A stretch of 64,000 bases of DNA from Novipirellula artificiosorum (GCF_007860135.1 NZ_SJPV01000004.1:186001-250000); one strand, 5' to 3'. Counted from the stretch's first letter, positions 1-10,498 are shown. Notes: generated by a model not told the origin, from the letters alone. Made by a program: numbers and translations.

Positions 1-3000
1 TCGTCGCCGTCCCATCCCCTTCCAGGCAAGCCGCCTCCGTAGGTCGAAAGGTAAAACTTGCCCTCGCTGGGTACGACCTGCATGGCTTGTTTGCCTCGCA
101 TGTACTCGCCCATGAATGCGAAACCAGGAAACTCCTTCGCCGCCAATTTGGCGTCCGTCCAAACCGACGCGTTAGAATATTTTTTGATGACGGGCTTCTT
201 GGTCGCGTGATGGACTTGCACAAAATAGGCCCCGCGGGTTTTGCCATCCGCGCCGCTCAGCCAAGTTTGCAGCAACCCGTGACCTTTGGGCAGGTCCACT
301 TCAAACATGACGGACGCTTCTGTTCCGCCGAGTTTCTTTTCCAACGTTTGATCGCCGATCTGCAAGATGGCCTTGGTCGCACTCATCGACTGGGGTGCAT
401 CGTCGGGGAATCTTGACAGCCGAATCGAATAGTGCCCAGCCTGCACAACATTGACGGCCCAAAAGCCGTTGATGGCGAGTGAGTCATCGCCCAGTTGGTC
501 TTGTTTCCAAATCACATTCCCTACCGTTGGATGCCAATCGCGGACCGTCAGCAGCGTGGGGTTCTCGTCAGCCGCACCGAGTTGAAAGCGTGCGTAAGGT
601 TCACCGTCGGCAAACACCTCCGCAAAGTGATCTTCGTACTGGCGTTGCAAATCGCGGACAATCTCGGCGTACTGGTTCGCGACATCGCTCGTTTGTCCTG
701 GATCACGGACGATGTCGTACAGTTGGCCATCGACCAGTCGCCAGTTCTCGGTGAGCACCGCGTAGTGTGATTTCGCGCCGTGATGCTTGTCCGATTCCCG
801 CAGTATGGGTTGGTCCCCTTGTCGCTGCACGAACAACGTACGGTCAGGCCAGTTGTGAGCATTCTCGTCGATCAGAGGCTGCAAACTTCGTCCGTCAAAA
901 CGGGTGCTCTTGGGCAATTGCAGACCACACCAATCCACCAGTGTCGGCAGCCAATCGCGGCACGACGTGAGTTCGTCAACGACATGCCCCGCCTTTAACC
1001 GTACGGGCCAACGCACAAAGCAAGCGACTCGATGCCCGCCTTCGAAGACGGAACCTTTCTTTCCTCGCATCCCGGCGTTGAAACCATCGTCTGGGGAACT
1101 GCCGCTGGTGCCTGCGGCTGATCCGTTGTCTCCCATGAAGATGACAATCGTGTCCTCCGTGAGTTTGTTCGTTTCCATCACATCGAGAAGTCGTCCGAGG
1201 TTTTCGTCAAAGTGAACGATCTGTCCAAAGAATTTGGATCGCATCTCCGCATGCCCTTGTGCTCGGAACGGAGCCGAGTACTTCTGGGGAACCGTGTGCG
1301 GACTGTGCATCGCGTTAAGTGGCAGATAGACAAAGAACGGTTTATCCGATGGTTCGCTGACAAATCTTCGGCACTCCCGAAAGAACACGTCGGTGCAATA
1401 GCCGGCGATCTTTTCTGGCGTGCCGTTTCGATAGTACGTGTCATCAAAGTAGTCGTTGCCGATGGGGTTGCCGATCTCGTCGATGCCGCCGGCAAGGTGC
1501 CGCACGACATTCTGAAAACCGCGGAAACGGGGTGCGTAAGGCCATGCGTCCCCAAGGTGCCATTTTCCGAACATGGCGGTTCGATAACCGGATTTTGAAA
1601 ACAGATCCGCCATCGTGGTTTCATCTGCGCCAAGCAACTGCCGTCCCTGGACGACATCCCACGCTCCGACTCGCGTTGAGTAACGGCCCGTCATCAACGC
1701 CGCCCGTGTTGGCGTGCACACAGGATCGACGTGATAGTCTTCCAAACGAACGCTCTGTTGCGACAGCCGATCGAGGTTTGGCGTCTTCAGCCATGGATTC
1801 CCATGACAGGACATATCGCCGTAACCCTGATCATCGGTAACGATCAAGATAACATTGGGTTTCTTTGTAAGGTTTGCTTGCTTCGCACGTTTTTTTGTCG
1901 CAGCGGAAGTCAGCTTCACGCCCGGCGCGTCATGTTCCGTAGCGTGAAGATCGAATCTTGGTAGCACCTCGTTCAGCAGGTCTCGCTCGGTTCGGTGCTC
2001 GGCGGACACCGTATCCCAATCCGTGATCTGGTTGAAACGGATCAGGTCATCCGGCTGCGTGGAAACGTCCCACCATTTGTTGAATCCGTCCTTCATGACG
2101 CGTTCGCCTCGGATGATCTGATGCGCTCGGCTGTAGGCATAGATCCAATCACGATGTTTTGGTTTATCGGTCATCAGGAACGGCACCAGACTCTCGCCGT
2201 TGATTGGATAATCCACAGGAAGTTCGACGCCTGCAAACTCCGCGATGGTTGGCAACATGTCTGACAGATTGACCAGCACATCTTGCTCGCCGTGCTTCGT
2301 CATGCCAGGTGCGTAGATGATCAGCGGCACGTGCGTTCCTTTTTGCCGATCGGAACTATTCTTGCCGTACCCGGAAGTGCCGTTGTCAGCGCAGAAAATC
2401 ACGATGGTGTTTTCTTCGATGCCCATTTCCTTGATTTTGTTGCGGTACAACCCCATCTGATAGTCGAGATAGTTGATGTGCGTGTGGATGCCTGGTTCGG
2501 TCACGGTGCCGTGCGAGTCGTAAACGCCATGGTCGCCCGTTATATTCGGCTGCGTCCGCGTGTAACCCGTGCCGTCCCAGTGGATGACCGGCGTTCCCGG
2601 CCAACGGCTTTCTGATTCGGGGTTCAACCAGTCGAAAGCGTCATGCCCCAGGTGCGTGGTGTGGTACACAAAGAAAGGCTTGTCCTGCTCGTGCTGCCGC
2701 TCCATGAAGTCGAAAATGAAATCCAATTCGACGTCAGGTCCGTAGGTTCCAATCCCGAATGACTTCTCAGACTCAGCCGTGTTCGGCCACCACTGAAAGT
2801 CCCGGTCGTCGTGATTCATCAATCGGACGTGCGGATAGAAGTACCAACCGTGCTGTAAGTAGGAGTCAATCGGCTGGCCCGTGTCTGCATTCAGCAGCAG
2901 CTTTTTCCCCGTTTCCGTCTTATAACGCATCTTGAAGTCGGTGAACGGATTGTCGTTGTCCGAAAGATTGCCGGGGGTGAAGCAACCTTGGTCAAACCCG

Positions 3001-3479
3001 AACGCCTTTAAATCACCGGCCATTTGCGTCTTGCCGGCCCAATAGGTTCCATATCCGGCCTGTTGTGCAACGTGTCCGATCAATCGCGGCGAACTCCGAT
3101 ACAGCGGCCAAACCGTCAGCTTGCCATTTTCGTCGATGTATTGGCCCTTGTCTTTATTGTTCCACCACTTGTGCAGGTGCGCGTAACGGCCTGTCATCAT
3201 CATCGCGCGACTCGGGGAACAAACAACCGACGCCCACGCGGTCTTGACCCAACAGCCTTCGCTGGCCATTTGATCCAGAACCGGCGTTTTTGCACGCACC
3301 TTTTCATCGGTCGTGTCGCCTCGCGTCGGATGACTCCACACCGAAGAACCGTAAATCGGCAATTCCCTCGCACTGATGTCGTCTGCGTAAACGAGAAGGA
3401 TGTTGGGCTTTTCCGACGCAACCGCAACGGAAGTAAGAAGCGTCGTGATCACGAGAAGGGTAGAGGAAAAATGCTTCAT
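1..3479 (-). CDS. Fused sulfatase-sulfatase-DUF1080-type secreted protein (3' end outside window)
   Basis: One open frame runs from an ATG at 3479 to the left edge without a stop (at least 1159 codons; I checked every codon). It starts with a signal peptide ending near AVAS. Module 1 begins [11 protein letters not shown] and has the formylglycine motif CSPSR at Cys87. A lysine-rich linker (about residue 530-545) leads straight into module 2, which begins [16 protein letters not shown] and has CTPTR at Cys588 but no signal peptide of its own. After about residue 1110 a third module starts ([12 protein letters not shown], then [13 protein letters not shown]), resembling the region that precedes the DUF1080 (3-keto-disaccharide hydrolase-like) domain in planctomycetes. 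Sulfatases cleave sulfate esters; both modules keep the nucleophile motif. The gene lies 74 bp downstream of the PhoD-type gene. The fusion is direct observation; the DUF1080 call rests on resemblance because the domain is cut by the edge. Confidence 0.88.
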   Translation of the reverse strand, partial: MKHFSSTLLVITTLLTSVAVASEKPNILLVYADDISARELPIYGSSVWSHPTRGDTTDEKVRAKTPVLDQMASEGCWVKTAWASVVCSPSRAMMMTGRYAHLHKWWNNKDKGQYIDENGKLTVWPLYRSSPRLIGHVAQQAGYGTYWAGKTQMAGDLKAFGFDQGCFTPGNLSDNDNPFTDFKMRYKTETGKKLLLNADTGQPIDSYLQHGWYFYPHVRLMNHDDRDFQWWPNTAESEKSFGIGTYGPDVELDFIFDFMERQHEQDKPFFVYHTTHLGHDAFDWLNPESESRWPGTPVIHWDGTGYTRTQPNITGDHGVYDSHGTVTEPGIHTHINYLDYQMGLYRNKIKEMGIEENTIVIFCADNGTSGYGKNSSDRQKGTHVPLIIYAPGMTKHGEQDVLVNLSDMLPTIAEFAGVELPVDYPINGESLVPFLMTDKPKHRDWIYAYSRAHQIIRGERVMKDGFNKWWDVSTQPDDLIRFNQITDWDTVSAEHRTERDLLNEVLPRFDLHATEHDAPGVKLTSAATKKRAKQANLTKKPNVILIVTDDQGYGDMSCHGNPWLKTPNLDRLSQQSVRLEDYHVDPVCTPTRAALMTGRYSTRVGAWDVVQGRQLLGADETTMADLFSKSGYRTAMFGKWHLGDAWPYAPRFRGFQNVVRHLAGGIDEIGNPIGNDYFDDTYYRNGTPEKIAGYCTDVFFRECRRFVSEPSDKPFFVYLPLNAMHSPHTVPQKYSAPFRAQGHAEMRSKFFGQIVHFDENLGRLLDVMETNKLTEDTIVIFMGDNGSAAGTSGSSPDDGFNAGMRGKKGSVFEGGHRVACFVRWPVRLKAGHVVDELTSCRDWLPTLVDWCGLQLPKSTRFDGRSLQPLIDENAHNWPDRTLFVQRQGDQPILRESDKHHGAKSHYAVLTENWRLVDGQLYDIVRDPGQTSDVANQYAEIVRDLQRQYEDHFAEVFADGEPYARFQLGAADENPTLLTVRDWHPTVGNVIWKQDQLGDDSLAINGFWAVNVVQAGHYSIRLSRFPDDAPQSMSATKAILQIGDQTLEKKLGGTEASVMFEVDLPKGHGLLQTWLSGADGKTRGAYFVQVHHATKKPVIKKYSNASVWTDAKLAAKEFPGFAFMGEYMRGKQAMQVVPSEGKFYLSTYGGGLPGRGWDGD

Positions 3480-3553
3480 TTGAGTTTCGACTTCGGTGTT
3501 ACTTTCTCGTTCGCGGTGTTGTCTCTTTGTGATGCATGCTTGAACACTTTTTG

Positions 3554-5980
3554 CTACGGCTTGCCGCCGACGGCGATTGTCTGCGGAAAACCAGGGAACA
3601 TCTCTCCTTGGTTGCCAAGCCGGTACAGGGAAACCTTCGCCGTGCCTTCGTTCTTGTTGAACTCAACCATCCCGTAGCCACTTCCCTTGCGGTATCCGAT
3701 CATCATAGGATCTTCGGACTTAGGCAATCGATTGCTGGCGTATTCCGGGTTGCCAACCGCCAGCACGTTAATGGGATGGCCTGCGTCATCATGGAACTTG
3801 CCCGTAAAGTCCTGGTCGGGTTGCGGTGCTCCGTTGTTGACACCCGGCCACCAGGCACGGGGAAAGCCGTTGGCCGTACCTGGAACCATGAACGCGAATC
3901 CGGCATCGTCGAAATCATCGACACCGTGACGCAGCAACACGCCCAGGTGCTGGTCGCCGTGAATGGCCAACGCATTGCAATCTCCCAGGATCCGAACCGC
4001 TCGATTGCGTGCCGCCTTGGGCCAAGCGCCGCTGTCGGAGTAGCCGCGTGTGCGTTTCAGATTGTGCCCCGTGTGCGTTGCGGCCGTGCAGAAGATGGTT
4101 TGGGAAAGGGCGCACTTCATTTGCTGTCCTGTCCAGTCGGTGGCCCAGCGTTTGAGAAACGCCTCTTGCGCCTCGCCCAGCAGGTCTGCACCTTCGCCTT
4201 CTTGCCTTGTCGCCTCCGGAAGCGACAGGGGCCCAGTTTTGAACTTGCGATCTTCCAGGATCACGAATCCCACTCCGCCGTAAGTCATCTGGGTGAAGTA
4301 CGGCTTGATGCCGATCGCGGATTCCATGTCCACAGCGGGAGCGGGCAAGTGCCCCACATGTATCTTTTCAACGGCTTGGACCCAGTCGCCTGGCATCACA
4401 TATCCGCCTAAGGTCCAAGTGTTCTTGGAATCGCCGGCGGGTAAGGCTCGCCCGCCGTGCCCCCACAAATTCCCTTGGAAAACATCATGGTCATCCGGAA
4501 GGATGACGCTCGGACGATCCCGCAACACATCTCGCCACGTCCAACCAAATTGATAGTACTTGCGCAGGAAATCGACCATCGCGGCTTCGGTATCGTCGCT
4601 GCGATTCACTCCGAACCCACCGTAGCTCTCGTAGATTTGGTCGCCCGCAAAGTACACCATGTCCGGATCTTGCTCCTGCACTTGCGCAACCATCGCGGGA
4701 ATCGGAAACAGGTAGCCGTTATCACATGAAAAGCAACCAAGTTTTAGCGGTTCGTCCGCGTTCGGCTCACGTCGCACTCGACCGCCCCAGACGTACGGCT
4801 TGCCTCGCCATCCAAATCGAACCTGATAGAGTTTGCTTGTCGTGCTCGGCCAATCGTTCACGGTAAACGTGACCGTGCGACTCCGTTTGTCCATCGGCGC
4901 TGTGGCGATCTTAGCCCATTGAGGAGTCCCCTCCACATCAGCGGTCCACAATTCGGCTTCGTAATCGGCCCGCATCCCAAGTGGCGCGAATTGCGCTTGC
5001 AATCGTAATTGATCGTCGCTGAGCGAGTATTGGGACCAGAGGATCGGCCCGAACGATCGATCCGGAGTTTCCTTCACCAGATCGCCGCTGACTTGGAAGT
5101 CACGAAACGCAAACTGCGTCGCTGCATCGCCAACGGCTCGCAGCGAAGGACCGTTCGATAAAAGTGCCACTCCACCGAGCACCTCCTTTGTGGCGAATGA
5201 CTGCTGCGTGCTGATCGTGTTGGAACCCTGAGTCGCGGTCAGGGTAAGCTCAACCGTATCACCATCACGCTGGCCAGATAGTTTTAGTACGACGGGACCG
5301 TTTTGGAGCGAGAGGCTCTTGTCGGAAATGGATATGCCCACACGAAGCCGCCCGTCTTCGCGGAGGGTGGCATCAATCCAATGCGTTGCGTGAATCAAGG
5401 CGTGCCGGAAGTCATCGATACCTCCACGGCGTCCGATTCGAAAGCCAGCCGATTCGCCTTTCTGGGCCCCTTGGCCCAACGCCTCGACTTCGACGCTTGC
5501 CTCGAACGCTTCGCCGTCGCCGCTCAACTCGGCTGGCAAAAGACAAAGCGTACGATCTTTTAACGCTGGCGCAATCACCGAGCCATTGCGCAACGCCCAA
5601 TCGGTCATCGGGTTGGCCCACCAATCCGGACCGATCCAGAGACGAGTTCCTTCCCAATGCGATTGGTATCCGCCGAGTCGCTTGGATGGCTTCTTGGCTT
5701 TGGGTTCCTGCTCGGTTTGGGGTTGTGGCTTTGCTACCAAGAACGGTGCCAACGACGCAGCGACTTTCGGATCATTCCGTCCGGCATCACTCGTCTGCTT
5801 TAGGTCGACGCGAAACGCCTTACCAGCGCGTTCGACAAACCCTAGCGTGCGGAAACTCTTCTCGTCAGTCATGATCGAGGGAACATCGGGAGGACCATTC
5901 GGCACACCACGAGCCAGACTTGGAGTCAACACCAGTGCCAGCAAAAGAAAGAGTTGCTTCATTGAAAACGGGTTCTGCAT
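3554..5980 (-). CDS. PhoD-type alkaline phosphatase, secreted, 808 aa
   Basis: The protein starts [18 protein letters not shown], a signal peptide cleaved near SLARG. AGGAAGAGA sits 8 nt before the ATG and supports this start; an internal Met (MKQLF) is a second option. Residues about 60-310 are an N-terminal beta-rich region. The phosphatase core follows, with GCFSCDNGY near residue 417, YFAGDQIYE near 447 and the DDHDVFQGN metal-site motif near 497, as in PhoD-like metallophosphatases that hydrolyse phosphomonoesters or diesters outside the cytoplasm. The family usually has about 450-550 residues, so the extra length is the N-terminal module. It lies between a sulfatase and the fused sulfatase on the same strand, so it may remove phosphate rather than sulfate esters from the same polymer; that is inference. 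Confidence 0.85.
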   Translation of the reverse strand: MQNPFSMKQLFLLLALVLTPSLARGVPNGPPDVPSIMTDEKSFRTLGFVERAGKAFRVDLKQTSDAGRNDPKVAASLAPFLVAKPQPQTEQEPKAKKPSKRLGGYQSHWEGTRLWIGPDWWANPMTDWALRNGSVIAPALKDRTLCLLPAELSGDGEAFEASVEVEALGQGAQKGESAGFRIGRRGGIDDFRHALIHATHWIDATLREDGRLRVGISISDKSLSLQNGPVVLKLSGQRDGDTVELTLTATQGSNTISTQQSFATKEVLGGVALLSNGPSLRAVGDAATQFAFRDFQVSGDLVKETPDRSFGPILWSQYSLSDDQLRLQAQFAPLGMRADYEAELWTADVEGTPQWAKIATAPMDKRSRTVTFTVNDWPSTTSKLYQVRFGWRGKPYVWGGRVRREPNADEPLKLGCFSCDNGYLFPIPAMVAQVQEQDPDMVYFAGDQIYESYGGFGVNRSDDTEAAMVDFLRKYYQFGWTWRDVLRDRPSVILPDDHDVFQGNLWGHGGRALPAGDSKNTWTLGGYVMPGDWVQAVEKIHVGHLPAPAVDMESAIGIKPYFTQMTYGGVGFVILEDRKFKTGPLSLPEATRQEGEGADLLGEAQEAFLKRWATDWTGQQMKCALSQTIFCTAATHTGHNLKRTRGYSDSGAWPKAARNRAVRILGDCNALAIHGDQHLGVLLRHGVDDFDDAGFAFMVPGTANGFPRAWWPGVNNGAPQPDQDFTGKFHDDAGHPINVLAVGNPEYASNRLPKSEDPMMIGYRKGSGYGMVEFNKNEGTAKVSLYRLGNQGEMFPGFPQTIAVGGKP

Positions 5981-6006
5981 TTCTGTCTCTTCCTATTTCG
6001 TAAGAC

Positions 6007-6168
6007 TCAGAGGGATCGGGATGTTGAAAGAGTGAGTCTTTTCTTCGGTTTCTTCAGCGACTGTAAAGATAAGTGACACTTGCCATCGGCGTCGCGCACC
6101 ATACTGCCGCCCCGGATGTAGTAGCGGTTGTCAATGAACTTAGCGGAAGCTGGAACGGGTGAGATCAT
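6007..6168 (-). pseudogene. Truncated gene start (53 codons), GH43/beta-propeller-like N-terminus
   Basis: An ATG at 6168 overlaps the stop codon of the upstream sulfatase (ATGA), the usual arrangement of a coupled downstream gene. The first 33 residues read MISPVPASAKFIDNRYYI, then GGSMVRDADGKCHL. This resembles the N-terminus of beta-propeller glycosidases (GH43-like), where GGS...DGKYHLFYSRW is common. After Leu33 the resemblance stops, the frame becomes Lys/Ser-rich and ends at 6007. In another frame the next about 25 codons read TVAEETEEKTHSFNIPIPLS and end just upstream of the PhoD gene. I read it as the remnant of a deleted enzyme gene. It could instead be a tiny real gene; the family assignment is from memory of the motif. 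Confidence 0.45.
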
Positions 6169-7628
6169 CGATTTGAAATCGAGGTTGGCGACTGCTTTTC
6201 ACCACGAGATGCCGCATCGATGGTTTTCTGACGCGTTTCTTCTTCGTTTCGCACGTTCTGACCATGCGCGTCGATCCACTTTGGCGAAATATTTTCTCGA
6301 TCCCACTGGGCGATCCGTTGCTCCAATCGCTTGACGGTATCGGGTCGGTCCGCGGCGATGCTGGTTCTCTCCCAGGGGTCATCCGCAAGATCGAACAAGA
6401 AGGTTTCGTTTTTGTATCCGCTTTGCACAAGTTTCAAATCGCCATCGCGAATGGCATAGCCGTATTGACCATCGCCCATCGCGTATCGCCAAAACAGGGT
6501 GCGTGGTTCTTGAGACGGCCTTCCGCTCGTAAGCATTGGAAGCAGGTCAATGCCATCGAGTTGATCGGCCTGGTCCGGCGAAACACCCGCGGCGGCTAAC
6601 ACCGTCGGGAAAATGTCGAGAGCAGAGATCGGCGATTTGATTGTGACTCCTTTGGGAACGCGCGACGGCCATTTCATCACAAACGGCACTCGAATTCCTC
6701 CCTCGAACAGCATTCCCTTGTGGCCGCGGTAGGGAAAGTTCACTGCGTGTTCCCTTCGCCCGCCGTTATCACTATAGAAAATCAGCAGCGTCTTCTCGTC
6801 GGCCCCGATTTCTTTGAGTTTCGCCATCACTCGCCCGATCCCTTCGTCCATCGCAGCCACCATCGCACCGTAAACAGCACGGCCGCCGTATTCGATGTGA
6901 TTGGTTTTCGCCAAGTGTCGTTTCGTGGCCTGATCGGGCGAGTGCGGAGCGTTGTATGCCAAGTAGAGAAAGAATGGCTGATCTCGATGCCGGTCGACGA
7001 ACTGAACTGCCTCCGTTGAAAAGTCGTCGGTCAGGTAGGTCAGTGAATCTTTTCCCACAGGATCGTCGCCGCGATGAACGCCAAGAGCAGCCGCCTTCTT
7101 TCCCGTGTCGCCCCAGTAGCTCATCCCGCCCGCACTGAATCCGAACCACTCGTCAAATCCGCGTCGATTGGGCCAGTAGGGTTTCGCATCGCCGAGATGC
7201 CATTTGCCGATGGCTCCGGTCGCGTACCCTGCAGATTGCAAAACGTTGGCAAGCGTCGTTTCCGACAACGGTAGCCCCGTTGCTTCACCTTCTTTGAACT
7301 CCGCATCGGGTTGCGGATTGCATTCGTGACCAAAGCGTTGCTGGTAGCGGCCTGTCAGCAAACCGGCTCGGCTTGGGCTGCAATAGGGATGCGAAGCGTA
7401 GCCGCACGAAAAGACAGCACCCGCTTCTGCGATCGCATCCAGGTGTGGCGTTGGAATCTCCTTGCAGCCGTTGAACCCAACATCGCTGTAGCCGAGATCA
7501 TCGGCAACGATCAGAACAATGTTCGGCCGCTCGGCCGTGACCCCAACGCCAAACGACGCCAACAGCAGAGCCAGAAGCCAAGAGGTGCGGGTGATTCGCA
7601 GAAGTTTGATCATGTGTATTCGGACCAT
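6165..7628 (-). CDS. Type I sulfatase (arylsulfatase-like), 487 aa
   Basis: The ATG at 7628 directly follows the TAG of the upstream sulfatase, so translation is probably coupled; an internal Met five codons later (MIKLLRITRTSW) is an equally plausible start. A signal peptide precedes AERPNIVLIVADDLGYSD, the metal-binding Asp pair. The formylglycine motif CSPSR is at Cys83 and is followed by [21 protein letters not shown] and FYSDNGG motifs occur in the usual order. The length is normal for the family. It is expected to remove sulfate esters from carbohydrate outside the cytoplasm; the substrate cannot be told from the sequence. The stop overlaps the truncated gene start at 6168. Confidence 0.92.
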   Translation of the reverse strand: MVRIHMIKLLRITRTSWLLALLLASFGVGVTAERPNIVLIVADDLGYSDVGFNGCKEIPTPHLDAIAEAGAVFSCGYASHPYCSPSRAGLLTGRYQQRFGHECNPQPDAEFKEGEATGLPLSETTLANVLQSAGYATGAIGKWHLGDAKPYWPNRRGFDEWFGFSAGGMSYWGDTGKKAAALGVHRGDDPVGKDSLTYLTDDFSTEAVQFVDRHRDQPFFLYLAYNAPHSPDQATKRHLAKTNHIEYGGRAVYGAMVAAMDEGIGRVMAKLKEIGADEKTLLIFYSDNGGRREHAVNFPYRGHKGMLFEGGIRVPFVMKWPSRVPKGVTIKSPISALDIFPTVLAAAGVSPDQADQLDGIDLLPMLTSGRPSQEPRTLFWRYAMGDGQYGYAIRDGDLKLVQSGYKNETFLFDLADDPWERTSIAADRPDTVKRLEQRIAQWDRENISPKWIDAHGQNVRNEEETRQKTIDAASRGEKQSPTSISNR

Positions 7629-9191
7629 CTATTGGCTTACCTGCTTCGTTTTTTGGCTCGGTTTCTTTGTGTAGGAAATCACGGGGCGTTTCATTTTGCT
7701 CGTCGGTTCTCGGAACACCCAGGGTTCCCACATCGTTTTGACCGCCTGCCATTCTTCGAGTGTTCTCGTAGGGAACCATCCTGGGACGCCGAACTTCTTG
7801 AAGTCGTAGTCGTCGACGTGCTCTTGAGCCCACTGACCCACCGTTGGCAGAGGGCAAGTTTCGGGAAAAACGCCAACCGCTCGGAAATCATCCGAAACAC
7901 CCTGGTCGTGAATCACGGTCGTTCGCCAAGATTCTAACTCGCTCAGCAATTTCGATTTGACGTTTGCGTAGTTCAGATCGTCCGCCACGTTGTGGACTTC
8001 GTGTGGATCGTTGCGGAGATCGAACAGTTCCACCTCCGGTTTGCGCTGCGCCATGAACGCAGCTTGCTCCGGCGTCAACTTTCCTTGTAGGTTCAACACA
8101 TTCAGCTCGGCGAGCGCCGGGTAGGCACTCTCTTTGTAAAAGCTCAGTTGACAATAAGCACGCTCTGGCATCAGATTCAAAATCAACTTGTGGTCCCGCG
8201 ACCGGATGCTCCGCATGGCGTCATGGGTATCATCCATCTTATCCCGGGCGGTAAAGACGTACTTCCGTTGCTTCACTTCGTCGCTAAATAGGTTTTTGCC
8301 ATGCAAGGGCACCGGCGGAGTGACACCGGCTGCATCGAGAACGGTCGCACAAATGTCGATCGACATCACCAAGTCATCGTTGACTTGACCAGGATCGACC
8401 TTGCCCGGCCAACGTAGGATCATTGGAATTCGAGTGCCTTCGTCGTACAGAAACTGCTTTCCGCGGATATGGCAGCGACCGTGATCGCCGATGAAGAAAA
8501 CGATGGTGTTGTCCGCTAACCCTTCGTCCTCCAGTCGCTTCAAGAGTTCACCGACCTCTCGATCGACAATCTGCATCTGCTCGAGTCCATTGGCCCAGTC
8601 ACGACGGATGAACGGTGTATCGGGATAGTAGGGTGGCAATTCCACCTCCGCGTTGTCGATTGGCCGCAGCGGATCGCGATTCCAAGATCGGTGGGTGCCA
8701 CCGAACGTGATCCGAGCAAAAAATGGCTGGTCCGGTTCTCGCTCGCTCCAGTCGACACCCATGAACAATTCCTCCTTCTTGTCGGGTAGGAAGTTGCAGT
8801 CGGTCTTCCTGCTCATCAGGCAGGTGAAATAGCCAGCATCGGCGAGCAAATGCGGAATCGGTCGGATGCCAAAGGGCAACGGTTTCTTGTCGTCGGTGCG
8901 GTGTTGGTGGGCACCCAAGTAGTTCTGATGAAAGCCCGTCATCATCGCGGAACGCGAGGTCGAACAGACCGGCGACGTGGTGAAGGCTCGCTCGTATCGA
9001 ATCCCTTCCGCGGCCAGCTTGTCGACGTTCGGCGTTTCGATCCCCTTCGTACCATAGCATGAAAGATCGGGCGACCAATCTTCGATGGTGATCCACAAGA
9101 TGTTCGGTCGTTCAGCGGAAACCGCAGAGGGAGCCAACACCAACAGCAGAATAGCGGCTGGAGCGATGCAGCGAGATCGTTTCAATAACAT
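7629..9191 (-). CDS. Type I sulfatase with atypical CSTSR motif, 520 aa
   Basis: The open frame extends up to 9269, but AAGGAATT lies about 6 nt before the ATG at 9191 (MLLKRSRCIAP) and the signal peptide begins there, so 9191 is chosen. The mature part starts ERPNILWITIEDWSPDLSCYG, where the usual Asp-Asp pair is Glu-Asp. The nucleophile region reads SPVCSTSRSAMMTG: Cys76 is present, but Thr stands where formylglycine motifs normally have Pro or Ala (C-x-P/A-x-R). GDHGRCHIRGKQF supplies the DH metal ligands. It belongs to the heparan-sulfatase-like branch of S1 sulfatases by the IEDWSP and GCYG style of its N-terminus. It is first in the minus-strand run and abuts the next sulfatase. Confidence 0.9.
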   Translation of the reverse strand: MLLKRSRCIAPAAILLLVLAPSAVSAERPNILWITIEDWSPDLSCYGTKGIETPNVDKLAAEGIRYERAFTTSPVCSTSRSAMMTGFHQNYLGAHQHRTDDKKPLPFGIRPIPHLLADAGYFTCLMSRKTDCNFLPDKKEELFMGVDWSEREPDQPFFARITFGGTHRSWNRDPLRPIDNAEVELPPYYPDTPFIRRDWANGLEQMQIVDREVGELLKRLEDEGLADNTIVFFIGDHGRCHIRGKQFLYDEGTRIPMILRWPGKVDPGQVNDDLVMSIDICATVLDAAGVTPPVPLHGKNLFSDEVKQRKYVFTARDKMDDTHDAMRSIRSRDHKLILNLMPERAYCQLSFYKESAYPALAELNVLNLQGKLTPEQAAFMAQRKPEVELFDLRNDPHEVHNVADDLNYANVKSKLLSELESWRTTVIHDQGVSDDFRAVGVFPETCPLPTVGQWAQEHVDDYDFKKFGVPGWFPTRTLEEWQAVKTMWEPWVFREPTSKMKRPVISYTKKPSQKTKQVSQ

Positions 9192-9563
9192 AAGTAATTC
9201 CTTGATGACTTCGAACATGACGCGGCAAGGCGTTAGCCGCCGACTCTGTGCTGGATAACTTCTCTTCATTCACCAGGTTTAGCGCCATTCCGCCCACTGA
9301 TTTCCCGCACCTTGCTTAGGTGGGGAAAGCACGCCATGCCCGAGATTGAGTGTTTTTCCAAAACGTTCTTTTATCATAGCGGTGGTTGTCCGGTCTGGGG
9401 ATTCGCTACGCAGGTTTATCCAAAGACGTTCTCCATTTGCCAGGCGCCGAGGGACAGGAACGGGGCAGCCGACCCGCTCGAACCGCGTGATTGCCTGGGA
9501 CTTTGGTATCCACCAGCGTGGTGGATGGTTGAGTTTTCCCGGCCGGAAAGCGAACAAAAAAGG
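9192..9563. other. Intergenic gap, no gene supported
   Basis: This 372-bp stretch separates the CBS-domain gene from the sulfatase run (both minus strand) and should hold the promoter of the sulfatase run and the end of the CBS transcript. A 92-codon minus-strand frame (9279-9557) has no ribosome binding site, and its translation resembles no protein I recognise. I see no strong hairpin or promoter motif. Confidence 0.5.
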
Positions 9564-10064
9564 CTAAGATTTGACCAGAAACCGGTGATTCATGATTTCG
9601 TGAACGTCGATCGATGTTCGTTCATCCTCACGCAGCTTCACCCACCGACGATAATACTCGTCCAACAACCGTAGCACATCGCTTCGGCACACCATGCCCA
9701 CTAGAAACTTCCCGTCGATGACTGGCAAATAGTGATAGTTGTGACTGACGAAAATCGACGACAACGCGAAAATATCGGTGTCAGTCGTCACGCAAAGAGG
9801 GTGCCGCTTCATGATTGTGGCGGCAGTCTGAATCGGCATCGGCGCTCCATAAAACAGCTCATTGCTGAGGTGCTCTAAACAATCGCCTTCAGAGATAAAT
9901 CCCAACAATTCTTTCTTGCTGTTCTCGTTACGAGCAACCAAGACGCTGGCAAGATCGTGTCGAACCAGGAAAGCAATCACATCCGCTAATCGCATCTCGG
10001 GTGTGACCGTATGTGGAACCGCCGTCATCAACTCGTTGGCATTCGGTGCAGGTTGCGGTTTCAT
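9564..10064 (-). CDS. CBS-domain pair protein, 166 aa
   Basis: GAGGAG ends 7 nt before the ATG at 10064 (MKPQPAPNANELM), which is preferred over the frame start at 10091 that would overlap the preceding gene. Two CBS repeats fill the protein: the first has the pattern LMTAVPHTVTPEMRLADVIA and VLVARNENSKKELLGFISEG, the second has IMKRHPLCVTTDTDIFALSS and LPVIDGKFLVGMVCRSDVLR. CBS pairs bind adenine nucleotides and act as energy sensors. There is no attached enzymatic domain. It follows the DksA-like gene by 11 nt, so the two are probably co-transcribed. Its placement near an N-ATPase and Hsp20 suggests a role under low-energy stress; that is inference. Confidence 0.88.
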   Translation of the reverse strand: MKPQPAPNANELMTAVPHTVTPEMRLADVIAFLVRHDLASVLVARNENSKKELLGFISEGDCLEHLSNELFYGAPMPIQTAATIMKRHPLCVTTDTDIFALSSIFVSHNYHYLPVIDGKFLVGMVCRSDVLRLLDEYYRRWVKLREDERTSIDVHEIMNHRFLVKS

Positions 10065-10075
10065 TTGATTCTCCT

Positions 10076-10498
10076 CTATAACGTAGAACAATCGACACAG
10101 GTCGTTGTGAAGGGCAGCAACTCTAACCGCTCTGGGGATATTGCCTTATCGCACTTAGTGCAGCGCCCGTAACTACCCTCGTCAATACGGCCTATCGCAC
10201 GCCGGATTTGATCGATCTCCTTTCGAGCCTGTGTACTCAACGATTGCAGAACCTCATCGTTCGACCGCTGCGAAGCTTGTTCCTCCCAATCTTCGTCGCC
10301 CGGTTGCCGCAAGCGGTTTTCAAGTTTCTCAACTCGATCGATATGTTCTTGAAGATTGTGTTGCAGACGCTGTCGAATTTCAGATAAGTCTTGCATCGCT
10401 CGATTTCCTCCCGAGTATTCTTTGGAAACGTCGTTGAATTCGATTTGGAACGCGTCGACGCCGTGAACCGTCTGATAGACCAGGAACGAGTGTGACAT
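10076..10498 (-). CDS. DksA/TraR-type C4 zinc finger protein, 140 aa
   Basis: The C-terminus carries a C-x2-C-x17-C-x2-C zinc finger (CTKC to CVDC) preceded by IGRIDEGSYGRC, the DksA/TraR signature. Upstream is a helical coiled-coil-like stretch (QRLQHNLQEHIDRVEKLENR). Family members bind the secondary channel of RNA polymerase and modulate stress transcription. Two starts are possible: ATG 10498 (MSHSFLVYQTVHG) with GGAGAGG upstream, and ATG 10396 (MQDLSEIRQRL) with a strong GGGAGGAAAT upstream. The second gives a 106-aa protein closer to TraR/YbiI size. The extra 34 residues match nothing I know. It lies 11 nt upstream of the CBS gene and diverges from the ZIP transporter. Confidence 0.85.
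   Translation of the reverse strand: MSHSFLVYQTVHGVDAFQIEFNDVSKEYSGGNRAMQDLSEIRQRLQHNLQEHIDRVEKLENRLRQPGDEDWEEQASQRSNDEVLQSLSTQARKEIDQIRRAIGRIDEGSYGRCTKCDKAISPERLELLPFTTTCVDCSTL

Noticed and set aside
87-3677. Many plus-strand and other-frame open frames opposite the fused sulfatase (for example 1212-1598, 3024-3677)
   Set aside because: They are shadows of the minus-strand coding sequence, which is continuous and carries family motifs.
9279-9557. 92-codon minus-strand frame upstream of the sulfatase run
   Set aside because: No ribosome binding site, no recognisable content, and no sign that it is coding.
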